From Undaria pinnatifida (Eukaryota > Sar > Phaeophyceae > Laminariales > Alariaceae): 64,000 nucleotides of DNA. The position numbers and the translations under genes were made by a program. Positions 1 through 10,700 of this stretch are shown in pieces. Where the stretch lies: the NCBI GenBank assembly GCA_012845835.1, contig JABAKD010000027.1, forward strand, positions 124,001 to 188,000, read 5' to 3'. The notes under the pieces were generated by a model. The model searched no databases, was not told the origin of the DNA, and saw only the letters and a list, made by a program, of their open reading frames with translations. Each line of letters opens with the position of its first letter. The first letter of the stretch is position 1.

Positions 1-675
1 GCCAAAAGCGACCAATTCAAACGCTAATAAGAGGTATTGTTTCATGATACTACCATATGCGCATCGTCTAAGGGGACGATTAAATAACGGGCCGATACCG
101 GTAGCATCAATCTCGACAGCACCTACCTGGTACTAGCCAACCGTTGCCGATCTACCACCCCAAAACTCGGCAACATATCATACCAAAATACCTCGTACAA
201 AACAACACCAACATACGAGTAGCCTAAAACGACCAATAATACGCGTGTTTATCGGCGATGCCAAATATGGATCATTCACGCTTTACTGTGAGCACCGTGT
301 AAAGCCACGAATAAAGAATGAGCCTAACGGTGGCATCAATCACACGATAACACGATAACACTACCAGCCAACCGTTTCCGATGGGCTCGTTACCTTAGAC
401 CGCCACCAGCAAAAATTGAACGGAATCAATCATATATTGCTGGCATGTTCTAGTTCGCGCCGCTGCATGCTTCCGAGTTTGGCAAGCCCGACTCGCTTTG
501 CTTCCGGTTATTTTTATGACAACATATTCAGAATATTCTCCAGATCACTTCAGATCACATCAGGACCGTCGCAAACAGACGCACGCTACCACAGAGTGAC
601 GCCATACATCTATCTCGGACACGTACACACTCCTTTACGGGCAGTCAAACAAGATATAGGATGAACGGGATTCAC
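1..675. other. Gap with no recognised gene
   Basis: I see no convincing coding exon here. The remaining 3' exon or exons of the sulfotransferase gene to the right should lie here or beyond the left edge, because exon 3 ends before the usual C-terminal part of the family. One TACCTGGTA word is present at about 124. The rest looks like unique, mildly A/C-rich DNA. Confidence 0.4.
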
Positions 676-818
676 CTACTGGCCGCGTCTTCGTCAACAA
701 TGGTTGTGTAATCAACATCCTTTCCGGACAATAGCCACGCCATCTGGTTGCAGAATGGCCTGGCGTCACCTGCAGATAGCTTCCCAGCTCTGATTGCAGC
801 AATCAGCTTCTGCGGTGT
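676..818 (-). CDS. Gal3ST-like sulfotransferase, exon 3
   Basis: This is the third recognisable exon of a galactose-3-O-sulfotransferase-type gene on the minus strand. The acceptor is ...GAATGCAG at 820-819 and the donor GTGAAT starts at 675. In phase 0, continuing exon 2, it reads TPQKLIAAIRAGKLSAGDAR followed by PFCNQMAWLLSG and a short acidic tail. Known of the family: sulfotransferases of this type have, after the 3'-phosphate-binding segment, a helical stretch leading to an asparagine-containing motif. I infer that FCNQMAWLLSG is this part. The exon holds 47 codons plus two bases, so a further exon must follow to the left, near or beyond the window edge. A donor at 679-678 is an alternative. 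Confidence 0.6.
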
Positions 819-884
819 CTGCATTCAGCACGGGTGACCACCGACAACCACCAAGGATGCACAGGAGGAGGCACGATGCAAAAT

Positions 885-1050
885 AACAACGGGCGCGATA
901 GCATAACAGGCGCGGTATCATTTAAGAACCGCGGGACAGCAAAAACAACATGCGCGATAGAAATAACAAGCCCGACAGCAAGAATCGGCAAGCGCGGTAG
1001 CAAATCACAAGCAGGCGCGACAGCAACAAGCACAACAGTCTTAGCAGTTC
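885..1050. repeat. Degenerate minisatellite, GCGCGAYAGCA-AAYAACAA unit
   Basis: The words GCGCGATAGCA, GCGCGGTATCA, GCGCGATAGAA, GCGCGGTAGCA and GCGCGACAGCA recur about every 24 to 36 bases, separated by A/C-rich spacers. It lies in the intron between exons 2 and 3 of the sulfotransferase gene. The open frames across it follow from the repeat and have no gene support. Confidence 0.5.
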
Positions 1051-1096
1051 TAGACAAGCGCTTTAGCGGTGACTAAAACCATATATCTTTCGTAGA

Positions 1097-1114
1097 GGGG
1101 GGGGGGGGGGGGGT
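1097..1114. repeat. Poly(G) run
   Basis: An uninterrupted run of about 18 G in the sulfotransferase intron. It is a homopolymer and its length may be uncertain in the assembly. Confidence 0.8.
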
Positions 1115-1689
1115 ACGACAAAACAATTCCACGGCGTCGTGTCTCGCTAAAGAATACAGCACAAACGCTACAGACTTGCAAAGCAAGAAGGCACGAGCAA
1201 CTCGCGCGAGTGGCCTATACGCTGAAGTGAAAAGGGATTAGATACAACGAACAATACTGTGGAGAATGCCATGCATATGTGGAAGACAAGGTCGTAGATA
1301 CCTATCATAGATTTCGTACACGCATGCGCGAGAGGACACATCACCGGCCAGGCAATACACGATCCCGGGTCGCGAGCGGTGTCACCCGTCATAGACGGCG
1401 TTGACCCGTCCCCGGAAGGTCAGCAACCGAAAGATAATCCCGCCGCATGACGAGAGGGCATAAGCCCACTGTCACTCTAGCTTTAGCATCTTCTTGCTAC
1501 GTCTAAGAAAGAAAGGTTTTAGCGTGCGTCCGCTGTGAAGGCGATCGTCAAGGGACCTCAGCACCGCGACGCCCTCTCCACTTCGACTTCAGCTCTGCAA
1601 CGCCCTCTCCGCTTCGACTTCAGCTTCGCGACGCCCTCTCCGCTCCGACGCCAGCTACGAGACAAGCACCAGACCTCCAGGACCGCCCT

Positions 1690-1785
1690 CTCGACACCAG
1701 GACCCGTGAGATTAGTGGTGACTACCGTGGGATTCGAACCCACGACTACGAATACATGACGACCTGAACGCCATTGCATAATACT
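1690..1785 (-). other. tRNA-like segment with B box
   Basis: On the minus strand, GTGGG-TTCGAAT-CCCAC forms a perfect T-arm with a 7-base loop, followed by GGTAGTC and ACCA. Upstream, ATGCAATGGCGTTCAGG resembles a weak A box. I cannot find a 5' acceptor strand complementary to GGTAGTC at the right distance, so I call it tRNA-derived (pseudogene or SINE head), not a functional tRNA. Confidence 0.4.
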
Positions 1786-1816
1786 ATTACAACGAAGCCT
1801 TGGTCTGAAGACGCAC

Positions 1817-2068
1817 CTTATATTTTCTCTTCAGCTCGCCTCTGAAGTTAAAAAGTGACAGGAAGCGCTCTACAGGGTCGCGCATTATTGTCACAAACTG
1901 TGCCCCAGGGACCAGGTCCTCCAGCACACCATAGGGGGTGTAGGGCGTTACGTGTCGAAGGCTGATATCGTACTTCTGGCCTTGATCACGCCGTGACTCC
2001 AGTTCCCCCCGTACAAACCAACCCGTCGCCTTGGGGTGCAGGAAGTAGAACCCTTTCTGATGGCCAAC
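1817..2068 (-). CDS. Gal3ST-like sulfotransferase, exon 2
   Basis: This is the second exon of the minus-strand sulfotransferase gene: 84 codons, phase 0 at both ends. The acceptor is ...GCATCAAAG (AG at 2,070-2,069) and the donor GTGCGT starts at 1,816. Near the start it reads GFYFLHPKATGWF. Further on lies a stretch like the family's histidine/threonine-rich core (YDISLRHVTPY), then FVTIMRDPVERFLSLFNF. Known of the family: the RDPVERF-type motif is the 3'-phosphate-binding site for PAPS in Golgi sulfotransferases, with the invariant Arg and the following Ser/Phe. Order and spacing relative to exon 1 are as expected. The nearest match I recognise is galactosylceramide/galactose 3-O-sulfotransferase; the acceptor sugar cannot be told from sequence. 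The product should act in the Golgi lumen. Confidence 0.72.
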
Positions 2069-2249
2069 CTTTGATGCACCACAACATCGAAACGAAACGT
2101 TGAGTGCCATTAATTAGAGCAAGAGCATAACTGCCATCGAACGAAAACAATGCGTGCTTTCAATCAGGGAAGTAACATGGTATCATCGAACGAACACATG
2201 AGCTACGAGAGAGGTATACATTTTTTTTGGTGAAATGGTTGGTGAATGA

Positions 2250-2460
2250 CGGGGCTTCCTTGACCCAAATCGTCGGAAATAGTTTGCTCTTTTTTGTGGT
2301 GATTCTCGTTGAACACTTAATCCATAGGATCTGTTCATCCGGAGGCCGATTTTTTTTCTCCTCGTCAGTTTTTTGGGAGATGTATCTCTTAAGCTCCCTA
2401 GACTGAGGAACCTCAGAAAAAAAGCGGTGCACCTCTATCCTAGCACGCGCTCGCCTTCAA
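2250..2460 (+). mobile_element. Partial copy of the GCACGCGTC-ended repeat
   Basis: It matches 26,785-27,023 and 40,500-40,708 in order: GGxxCTCCTTGACCCA, TCGTCGGAAA, a T-rich centre, GGGAGAxxTCTTAAGCTCCC, TGAGGAAC, then GGTGCACCTCTATCxTAGCACGCG. Here the left inverted end is missing or diverged. Probably a non-autonomous DNA transposon relic. Confidence 0.55.
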
Positions 2461-2503
2461 TTACACCAGAAACATACTGTTATATGATGGATGGAGGGAA
2501 GGA

Positions 2504-2684
2504 GGGAAGGAAGGAAGGAAGGAAGGAAGGAAGGAAGGAAGGAAGGAAGGAAGGAAGGAAGGAAGGAAGGAAGGAAGGAAGGAAGGAAGGAAGGAAGGAA
2601 GGAAGGAAGGAAGGAAGGAAGGAAGGAAGGAAGGAAGGAAGGAAGGAAGGAAGGAAGGAAGGAAGGAAGGAAGGAAGGAAGGAA
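2504..2684. repeat. (GGAA)n microsatellite
   Basis: About 45 near-perfect tetranucleotide copies. It opens reading frames on both strands (KEGR and LPSF repeats), which I regard as artefacts. It lies inside the sulfotransferase intron. Confidence 0.95.
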
Positions 2685-3348
2685 AGGTGTACGCCTTCAA
2701 TGAAAGCAGTGGCATGATACTCCGAAATTACATCATAATAGCACCGAACAAAAACAATGTGCGCCTTCAAATAGACCAATAACATGTTACATCATATCAT
2801 AGAGCCAAAACGTGTGCGCCTGCAAATAAAACAAGATAACATTGCCACATCAAGCGAAACCGTGCGCGCCTCCAGCTAGAGCAGCACTTTGTCCTGCCCA
2901 AAAACTTGGCTATGGCTAATTTTTTTCCACGATATTAGATGAATGCTAATGCTAACGGCTAACGCGACCGTCATCTCGCGCGGTTCGATCGCGCGTCTTA
3001 CGTGATGCCTCACGGAAGCACAGAAACGCTTGGCGAAAATCCGACTCTATAGTGCCTGCATTGGCCCATCGACGAAAACAACCCCCCCCCCCCGCCAATA
3101 AAAAAAAGTGTCGCAGATTACCCTACTTCGAATGAACTCCTTTGAACTAGTCTAGGGTCACCTTTCAGTGCTAAAAGGGCTAAGTCAAAGGCTACGTGGC
3201 GGAAGGCTGTGTCGGTCGGCGCCCGCACCTCGCGATCCTTCGTCTGAGCTAATTCTAGTACTCGTACAGCTACACATGGTTGCGAATGCGGTGGAGCCAA
3301 GTCGACAAACATGTGCGGACATATGATATGTGGAAGTGGGATGTACTT

Positions 3349-3374
3349 TAGCTTAGCTTAGCTTAGCTTAGCTT
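3349..3374. repeat. (AGCTT)n short tandem repeat
   Basis: Five consecutive AGCTT units, close to the boundary of the AGCT-rich satellite element that follows. Confidence 0.85.
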
Positions 3375-3710
3375 TAATTTCGACCATCCGCCGGGGAACA
3401 TGAATAAAAAAAACAGCAACGAGGAAGGCACGTAAACATAAACAATCGGGGCACAGAACACCCCGCACTGTTAGCAACACCGGATTCGGCGCACAATGAC
3501 GGGTTGGAATAAAACCTTGCCTGCGAAGGGTACAGCACATTTATGAGCACGTTGCCTAGAAATCCACTGCCACTGCGACTGCAGGATGTGTGTACAGTGC
3601 CACTTTATGCCACTGTACACACATCGGGCAGATCACGATCTACGGGATCAATAAACAGATCCTATCTAGATCCTATCTAGATTCTAAATCTGTTGTCGTG
3701 ATATGTCGCA

Positions 3711-5482
3711 CACCGTGGACGGATCAGCTCACGGTAGCTCGAGCTACCAGGTAGCTCTTTTCAGCGGTAGATCGCCGGTGAGCTACGTGAGCTACATGAG
3801 CTGCGCATGTTTGCCGGCTTGAGCTATTGACAATAGCTCAACTGCGCATGTTTTGAACGGGTGGGCTATAGGCGATAGCTATTCTGCACATGTTTTCAAA
3901 GCTTGAGCTATAGACGATAGCGCATCTTCACGTGTTCTTAAAGCTTGAGCTATCGAGGATAGCTCATTTGCACACGTTTTGAGGGCGTGAGCTATACACG
4001 ATAGATGAGCTAGCTCACGAGCTGCATAAAATAACACATACAAAACACGTACGTGCCTGGTATAATAAAACAACAAGACGTACCTGAACCACATCAACAC
4101 AAAACAACCATACCGTGGTGAACCATACCATGGTATATTTTTATATATGAGATTCTAGCGTTTTCGGTTAATACGCCAGCCTAGTCACACCCGTAGATAG
4201 ACAATAACGGTACATTTTATTGTTGGCGACAACCGAGTACAACTCGACCATGGCAGCTGCCACGCACACGCAATATCTCGCACATATACACATCACAGTA
4301 CCACACAGCACGCCTAGCATGCCCACCACCCGGGGCAGGAGCTCTAGTGGCACTGCTGCTGTCGGCAGCCTGCAGCAAGCGGGCACTTCCATGGACAGCC
4401 GTCGACCCCACATCGAAGCCAATCGGCGTGGGCCTGGAGCAGCTTCACCGTGGCCTACGTGGAGATGGTGCTGGTCCTGAACGGAAACCTAGAGCAAGTT
4501 CCGATTGAAGTGCCCGCCCTGTCACGTGAGCAGGCGCTCCAGGTGGTACCTCGTAGTCTAAGGCCTTCTAACCTTACCTAATCCTAACCCTAAGTTCCTT
4601 TTGCGTGCGAGGCGGGGTCCGCGGGCGAAGGGAGGCGGACGAAGCCTACGACAAGTACGCAGGGGAAAGCTTGGAGTACGCTCCTCGGGGATAAAATGGG
4701 TGCAGCGGCAGATCTTCTTTGTTTTCAATATGGCGCCGCTTGCTCATCTCTTGTTTGCTTGTTATTTCGCCATGTAGGTTCACCTGCACGGTAATCTGTA
4801 TACCCTACTTTCGTATTTGTCACAGACGGTGGGCTCTTATAGCTACACATCTTAGCACCTGCATGTGTTGCCGCGAAAGATACAATGAGCTACGTACATG
4901 AATGATGATCATAAATCCCCGGCCTGAGCTATAGGCGATAGCTCGTCTGCACATGTTCTGAACGAGTGAGCTACAGGCGAGAGCTCAATTGCACGTGTTT
5001 TCCCGGCTTGAGCTGCAAGCAGCAGCTCATCTGAAAATGAATTACCGCCTTGAGCTATAGGCGGTAGCTTATATGCAAAATGTGACACAGCTTGAGCTAC
5101 ATAAGATACATAACTCGCCTGCACATATTTTCCCAGGGTGAGCTATAGGAGCTACGTGAGCTAGCTCCTTTTTCTCGGGATGAGCTATAAGAGCTACAAG
5201 AGCTGCACATAGTTTCCCGGCTTAGCTATAGGAGGGTCGCTCATCTGCACGTGTTCGCATAGCTTGAGCAATAGAGGAGATAGCTCATTTGCACACATTG
5301 GTCCAGGGCGAGCTATAGGAGATGCATGAGCCAGCTCATTTGTGCCGCGGACGAGCTATAGGAGCTACATGAGCTACACACGTTTCCCCCGCTTGAGCTA
5401 TAGGCGATAACTCATGTGCACGGATTTCGAACGCGTCAGCTATACACGATGGATGATTTACAGAAGCGCGTGAGCTGTCCAG
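3711..5482. mobile_element. Satellite-bodied element with CACC-TGGAC inverted ends
   Basis: The left end reads CACACCGTGGAC followed by GATCAGCTCAC. The right end reads GTGAGCTGTCCAGGGTG, the inverted form. The body (3,730-4,030 and 4,915-5,480) is a minisatellite of about 45 to 50 bases: TGAGCTATAGGCGATAGCTC, then ATCTGCACATGTTTTC and GGCTTGAGCTATAG. The middle (about 4,100-4,900) is not repetitive and has no recognised gene. No clean target duplication is visible. It sits in the sulfotransferase intron. The ends resemble those of the 13,428-17,581 element, so I place both in one group. Confidence 0.5.
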
Positions 5483-5746
5483 GGTGAAGTATGTTGTGCA
5501 GGACCTGTGTATTATTAGTACAGAAAGGAGGCAGTCAACATGTGCCTTTATATTCAGAACCTATTAATAATACTAAATCGTTCAGATCATACAGATCATA
5601 CGGCAACATTATCTATACATGGGCCATACAGACCGTGGAGACCACGGATCTATGTGCTCTCAAAGTCACAAATCATCTATAGATCAATAGGGATCTGGTT
5701 TGTCAGAATGTGCAACTTTCACGAACTTCAAAAAGCTGTGTCGCAC

Positions 5747-5933
5747 CTGTGTTATGTAAGTGGCCAGCGTCGTGCTCCCCGTCTTGAAGGACTTGATGAA
5801 CACCAAACCAGTACCCACAGGCTTTGGTTGAGGCAATCTGCTACTCTCTTGGTCGCAAAGGTCGCATCGGTCAGGAGCGACGTAATCGATCCCACCAGAG
5901 CTTACTAGAGCGACAGTCTCCACGTTACGCTCG
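5747..5933 (-). CDS. Gal3ST-like sulfotransferase, exon with PAPS P-loop
   Basis: This exon has 62 codons after one base. The acceptor is a strong pyrimidine tract ending CTCTCCCCAG (5,935-5,934). The donor is CAG|GTGCGA at 5,746. The end reads LVFIKSFKTGSTTLATYITQ. KxxKTGSTTL is the 5'-phosphosulfate-binding loop of galactose-3-O-sulfotransferases (KTHKTGSST in animals), including the catalytic-loop Lys and the Gly-Ser/Thr phosphate binders. Before it lies a variable Cys-containing stem. The transmembrane anchor expected for a type II Golgi enzyme is not in this exon, so at least one upstream exon lies above 5,940. If translated without splicing the frame reaches an M at 5,998, but the strong acceptor makes that start unlikely. 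Confidence 0.7.
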
Positions 5934-6019
5934 CTGGGGAGAGCAGGGTGGCGCGAACGGGACACGACAGGGCAGAGGACAGAGGAAATATGATTCAAAA
6001 CGCGTTCGCTGTCGATATT

Positions 6020-6945
6020 TACGCTTTAACATGTTCTCTACATGTTTGGATGAAGCATATTGGTCCAGGTTCCGCCGCGTTTGCCTCAGGTTGCATCGCA
6101 TTCAATTGTGCAACGTCATTTGCTACATACGTGTTGAAACTCATTGGCTGAGGTTGCACCGAATTCTAATATGAAACGTTACGCTCTACATGTGTTGAAG
6201 CTCATTGTTTCAGGCTTCACGGCGTTAGGTTTAGGCTGCGCCGCGTTTACTTGTGTAACGTCATTCTCTACATGCGTTGCAACTTAACTGTTCGGGTTGC
6301 ATCGTATTTCCGTTATATCGATTATCTACATGTGCTGAAACTCATGGATTCATGTCTACCGCGTTTGGCTCAGGTTGCACCGCATATGCTCGTTTGGCTG
6401 AAATTACACCGTGTCAGGTACCTGGTATTTGTTTGTGTGGCGTCATTCTCTACATGTTTTGAAAGGCACTGGTTCGGGTTGCGCCGTAATTCCAATGTAT
6501 CGATTGTCTTGATGTGCTCATGTTCAATGGCTTAAGTTCCACCGCATTTCGCTTATTAATAGGTACAACAGCATTTATTTGTGAAACGCCATTCTCTTCC
6601 TGTGTTGAAACTCATCAGCTCACACCATGTTCAGTTGTGAAACGTCATGCTCTTTGTGTGTCGAACGCCATTGGTTCAGGGTACAGCGCATTCATTTATG
6701 CTACGTCGTTCCCCCATGTGTTGAAGCTCATTGGTTCAGGTTCAACCACATTTGGCTTAGGTTGCACCGCCTTCATTTGGAGAACATCGGTTTCTACATG
6801 TGTTGACGTGATGACACTCCTGGGCTCAGATTCAACCAAATTTCTATCGTATCGGTCATGTACGTGTACTGGAGCTCATTGGTTCCTTTTCCACCGCGTT
6901 TGGTCAAGGTTGCACCGCTTTCCAGTACATCGACATATCGACATT
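6020..6945. repeat. Minisatellite, ATGTGTTGAAACTCATTGG unit
   Basis: Degenerate units of about 80 to 90 bases alternate TACATGTGTTGAAACTCATT with GGTTCAGGTTGCACCGCATT and TGTGxAACGTCATTCTC. At least ten units can be followed. Several plus-strand open frames of 60 to 154 codons here are products of the repeat. Confidence 0.7.
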
Positions 6946-6959
6946 CTCCCCTCAAAACC

Positions 6960-8683
6960 CGAACGTCTCGTGGACTGAAAACATGGTTTTGAAGGTCCCT
7001 CCCGATATAGATCTAGCTTCTACTGCAACACAGATACTGCCTTACTCCTACCAGGTACCAGGTACAAGAGGCAAATGCTACAGTAGGGATGCACATATTT
7101 TTCCGAGGTTCTTGACCTGAGGACTCGTACTTCCCACACAAAAAACTCATGTTAACAAAATACGAAAGTACACCGCTAACCCTATCACCCTATCAAGTCT
7201 ATCAAACCTATCAAGCACCCCAGGGCCTAGGTATGGAGCGAACAGCATGCTAAAGCACTAAAATGCCAACCATGTCGGGTAGCGCAGTGACTTATTGATT
7301 GATGATAGATTGTTGATGAGTGGTTATTGATCATTGACGAGCCGCGCTAGCCAGAAAAGTCATAAATACTTGGCGAAAAACAAGTACCGTTAGGAGCGCG
7401 CATGAGGTACCTCAGGGCCACGAAAAAGTGGCAAGATTAAGGCGATGAGATATTTGACGTAATCATCAACCAGGAGACCTCAGACCAAACCCCCCAAAAA
7501 GCCATCCCTCGAGGTCCAAAACAACTGGAGTTTAGATTGCACTACAAACACATCGCAAGATCGCAATTGGCTCTATATGGCGGTCGAATTAGGCGTTAAC
7601 GTCTCGAAAAAAGCCGCAAAACCACCCATTATATATTAATGCACGACACATTTTGTTCAACCGGGTTTGCCCACCATTTGACCGAAAAAGCGACATTTTC
7701 TAGGTATTCGGCTCTGTGAACTGTCACGTAAGTGCTTCGCTATGCTCGCAGAAAAAAAACACGCCGTGAATAAGACCAGTGACAATGGGAGGCCCAAAGT
7801 TTGAAATTCCTGAACATCCCAGCCAAACTTTGCCTCAGCGATAGGTCGCCTATGGACCCAATTGGGTACAATTATTTTTGGAAACTTTCCAGAACTCCGG
7901 AAAAAAACGATTTCTCGTGGCGGTCTTGGCCAACATCGGCCTGAGAAATTATCAAGCAGATCTTGGATTAGGCGCGGCGCAATTTCGTGTTCTCCACACA
8001 CTTCGTTCGACGAAATCAAGGACAGTGTCGTGAGTTCTGAACGAGGCGAGCTCTTCAGGGGCTCTGACCCCCCTTTGGTGTACAGAGCTCAATCTACGGC
8101 TGGTGGTTTGTGGCGGGCGCCGGTCAGGCTTCTGTTGAAAACACGTTTGGCGGCTAGTGTGTAGAAAACTGAGACAAAAACTCTCTATCGTCTCCCAACG
8201 GGCGAAAAACAGAATTTTGAGAGGATGTGACGGAAGACCACAGGACAACACAAGCAACCTCTCACGCCCTAGGGCATGGGTCGAGATGAACTCTTCAGCG
8301 CTGTCACCTACACTCATGTGGCCTTGTCCAGAACGAAGAGGAGTGACCATGGGTTGTCTCTATCTCGAGATCGAAGGTCAATCGTGTTCGGTGGGCAGTG
8401 TTGATGAAGGCTTGATGAAAATTAGACAAATTGTCCAGTTGGACCGCATGACCGAAAAAAAGAACCAGAAAAAAGATGTATTCAGTCATGTTTCCCCCAC
8501 CCGGAATCTTTCAGCAAATGACCCCCCAAAAAAGTTTGCAAACTTTTTGGCCAAAGCATCAGCCTTCCATTGTCGTCGGCCTGATAGCTCGGGATTTGCA
8601 CTACATCACAAAACAACCACTTCCCCAATCGGGCAAGTTGCGACGGAGAACCACGATTGCCACAATAGCCAAAATTGGGAAAT
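6960..8683. other. No recognised gene
   Basis: It contains two overlapping TACCAGGTA words (about 7,050) and A-rich unique sequence. Open frames up to 192 codons exist on the plus strand at 8,157-8,735 without ATG starts, codon pattern or motif to support them. This may be the 5' part of the decayed element whose coding remnant starts at 8,684. Confidence 0.35.
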
Positions 8684-9258
8684 ATGGCAAGTAGTCAACG
8701 CAAAAAGCCGACTTCAAAGAACAAGAACAATGTGAAAAAGCAACGATGATTTCGTCGCTTACACGGGGATGTCGCTCTAGGAAGCCGCAACGAAAAAGCG
8801 CGCTGAAAATTCTGCGAAGCACGGTGGCCATCAAGCGTTGCAGCGACGCTGCAACGGCACGACGCGAGCACGTGTTGCGGCCATAGCTCAATACCACGAA
8901 GGGATCGAAGGTTGTCGGTCGGCCTAGAAGCCACTGAGCAGCAAATACCATCATTTGCAAAAGTAGAGCGGCTAAGGCGCGATGTAGCAGCTGAATTGGC
9001 CCAGGAGTTTGAGCGTAAACAGTGCGTAGAAGCGGAAACGCGTGAAGCGCAAGCTGCGCTGTAAATCGAGGCAGAGGGCAGGAGGTCGGATCAGGCACGA
9101 GTGGCGACTCTTGAGGAAGCAGATGAGCACGACCACCACCACCAACACCACCACCACCATCATCATCAGCATCATCAGCAGCTTAGCAATGGCGGCTTGG
9201 GAAAGACCTCGTTCACATCTCGTGGAGATATTTCCATAGACGCTTTGGTCGACGTTTA
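8684..9258 (+). pseudogene. Coiled-coil/His-rich pseudogene
   Basis: One frame starting at ATG 8,684 reads MASSQRKKPTSKNKNNVKK and stays protein-like to 9,258, but has three internal stops (TGA near 8,747 and 8,807, TAA near 9,063). The middle is a charged amphipathic helix (KVERLRRDVAAELAQEFERK), probably a coiled coil. It is followed by a His/Gln-rich run encoded by CAC/CAT repeats, then GLGKTSFTSRGDISIDALVDV before the last stop. I do not recognise the family. A decayed transposon accessory protein or a lost host gene are both possible. Confidence 0.4.
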
Positions 9259-9553
9259 AACTCTTCCCGTTGTTGTGAAAATCAGCAGCGACTTTCATTC
9301 GAGGGGGCGTGTTGTGGGGCATGTTATCTTGCGTGTTGTTACACGCTACTGTGTGTGCGACGGCGTGGGTCGAACCTATTCTACAAGTGCTAGGACCCAC
9401 CAGTTTCGCACGAGAAAACACATTCATCACTTATTTACACCTTTACATCTTTAGGTCTACAGCTTTAACGCAGAGCGGACACACACGCACAATACGAATC
9501 CCCAAACAAGCGCGAAATGCCTTGCAGTTGACATCTTGACACAACCGTCTGTT

Positions 9554-9766
9554 TCATCGCCGATGCACCCTTCCGAATATGTATGCATCATTGAGTGGGA
9601 GCAGGGTGCCAAACGGAATCAGGTCCGGGTGGAATAATATCCTGGAGCAGAACAGAGTGCCCAGCGGGGCCTGTTTTTCTTCCTGCCTTTTCTTAAGGGC
9701 AGAACACCCAGAAAAACTCTGACCTACGAAGCGGAGGACTCTATCGCCGACGCGCAACTTATACCT
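9554..9766 (-). CDS. Coding-like exon of unknown function
   Basis: After a possible acceptor (TGACTAG) the minus strand reads KRYKLRVGDRVLRFVGQSF, then a Lys/Glu-rich turn and a hydrophobic stretch ending at TGA 9,554. It has 70 codons and no ATG near the start. KxxVGDRVLRF resembles the small beta-barrel at the C-terminus of integrases, but the match is too short to assign. It may be a terminal exon or a retroelement relic. Confidence 0.25.
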   Translation of the reverse strand, partial: RYKLRVGDRVLRFVGQSFSGCSALKKRQEEKQAPLGTLFCSRILFHPDLIPFGTLLPLNDAYIFGRVHRR

Positions 9767-10042
9767 TTTCTAGTCACCCCTCAGCGAAAAAACCTTAGAC
9801 TTTAGTGCAAACGCCTTTGCTGTAAACGTGCCCTAGGCGCCCGGTTCCCTGGCGCATGCTACTAATAGTACAAGTAATAGCGTCTCAAGTATAATAGTGC
9901 CGTAGGGATACACCTACGATTTCTGAGGCGTTTTGCTTGAGGTGCTCCGCAACCCACCCACAAACTGGTTATGAGAAACAATATAAGTGCAAAGCGAAGA
10001 ACGCTCCCATCACCTAGGTATCTAACGAATAATGTGCATAGG

Positions 10043-10215
10043 AGTCCCTTTATAGTGCCGATCTGCACTATAGAGGGAAATACCGGCACTATAGCGGAAA
10101 CCGGCACTACTCCGCATGCAGCCGCTGCTGAATGTTCAAATAAGAGCCAGGCGATTTTACAGGGGCTATGGCGGGCAACTGGCACTATGGAAGGAACACT
10201 ACTATAGAAGAACAC
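10043..10215. mobile_element. Short MITE-like repeat with CCGGCACTAT motif
   Basis: AGTCCCTTTATAGTGCCG on the left mirrors GGCACTATGGAAGGAACAC on the right. Internal CACTATAGAGGGAAATACCGG and CACTATAGCGGAAACCGG repeat. Related copies are at 29,935-30,180 and 38,107-38,284. Confidence 0.5.
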
Positions 10216-10700
10216 TCACGAGAGTCTTGCGGTTCCCGTGGTGCGCTCGAAAAACAGCCAAGTCGAGAGCAAGGCGACTGCTGCGACTGATCCCGCCAAG
10301 CTTGCTTTCTGCGTACCAGGTAGACCGTAAACGAAAAAGGCGCAATAAACACGAAGTAAGATAAGGCAGACGTCGAAGATGATGCACGGGGCACAAGCAG
10401 GCAGGTATTTGGTATTTTGACACCTGACGGTTTTGTGAGCACCACTGTACGAGTTGTTCATATTGACTCAGTCTCATCGAAACCGCGCGCACTTGTACGA
10501 ATAATCCGTGGTTGAAAGAAGGGACGAGGCTCTGCGCACTATTTGTGATACTGTACCTGTACTGCTGTCGCGACGCAGTCGTGATAAATTTGCCTATTGT
10601 TATCGACCCCATGCTGGTACCTCCCTGTGCTTGTACTCGTACTCGTACACTCGACGCTCAAACATCTATGAGTAAACCTAACCCTAAGGTTAAAAAAACA

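Larger units (their letters stand above)
2100..2890. repeat. Minisatellite with GTGCGCCTTCAA unit
   Basis: Units of about 50 to 70 bases share AAAACAATGYGTGCYTTCAA, then AxAGxAxxAACATG and a CATCAxA stretch. They are seen at about 2,100-2,220 and 2,690-2,880, interrupted by a TIR-family repeat and the GGAA tract. No gene is visible. Confidence 0.5.
2069..5746 (-). other. Long intron of the sulfotransferase gene
   Basis: It runs from GTGCGA (5,746) to the CATCAAAG acceptor (2,069), about 3.7 kb. It joins exon 1 (...ATYITQ) to exon 2 (VGHQKG...) in phase 0. It is filled by a minisatellite, a (GGAA)n tract, a TIR-family repeat, AGCTT repeats and a satellite element. Confidence 0.6.

Noticed and set aside
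2373-2785. KEGR and LPSF repeat proteins on both strands
   Set aside because: They come from the (GGAA)n microsatellite.
3711-5482. An 8-bp target duplication for this satellite element
   Set aside because: Flanks ATGTCGCA and AAGTATGT do not match at any reasonable shift, so I do not claim one.
6514-6978. A 154-codon plus-strand frame with Cys and Thr
   Set aside because: It is spread over several minisatellite units and its sequence repeats with them.
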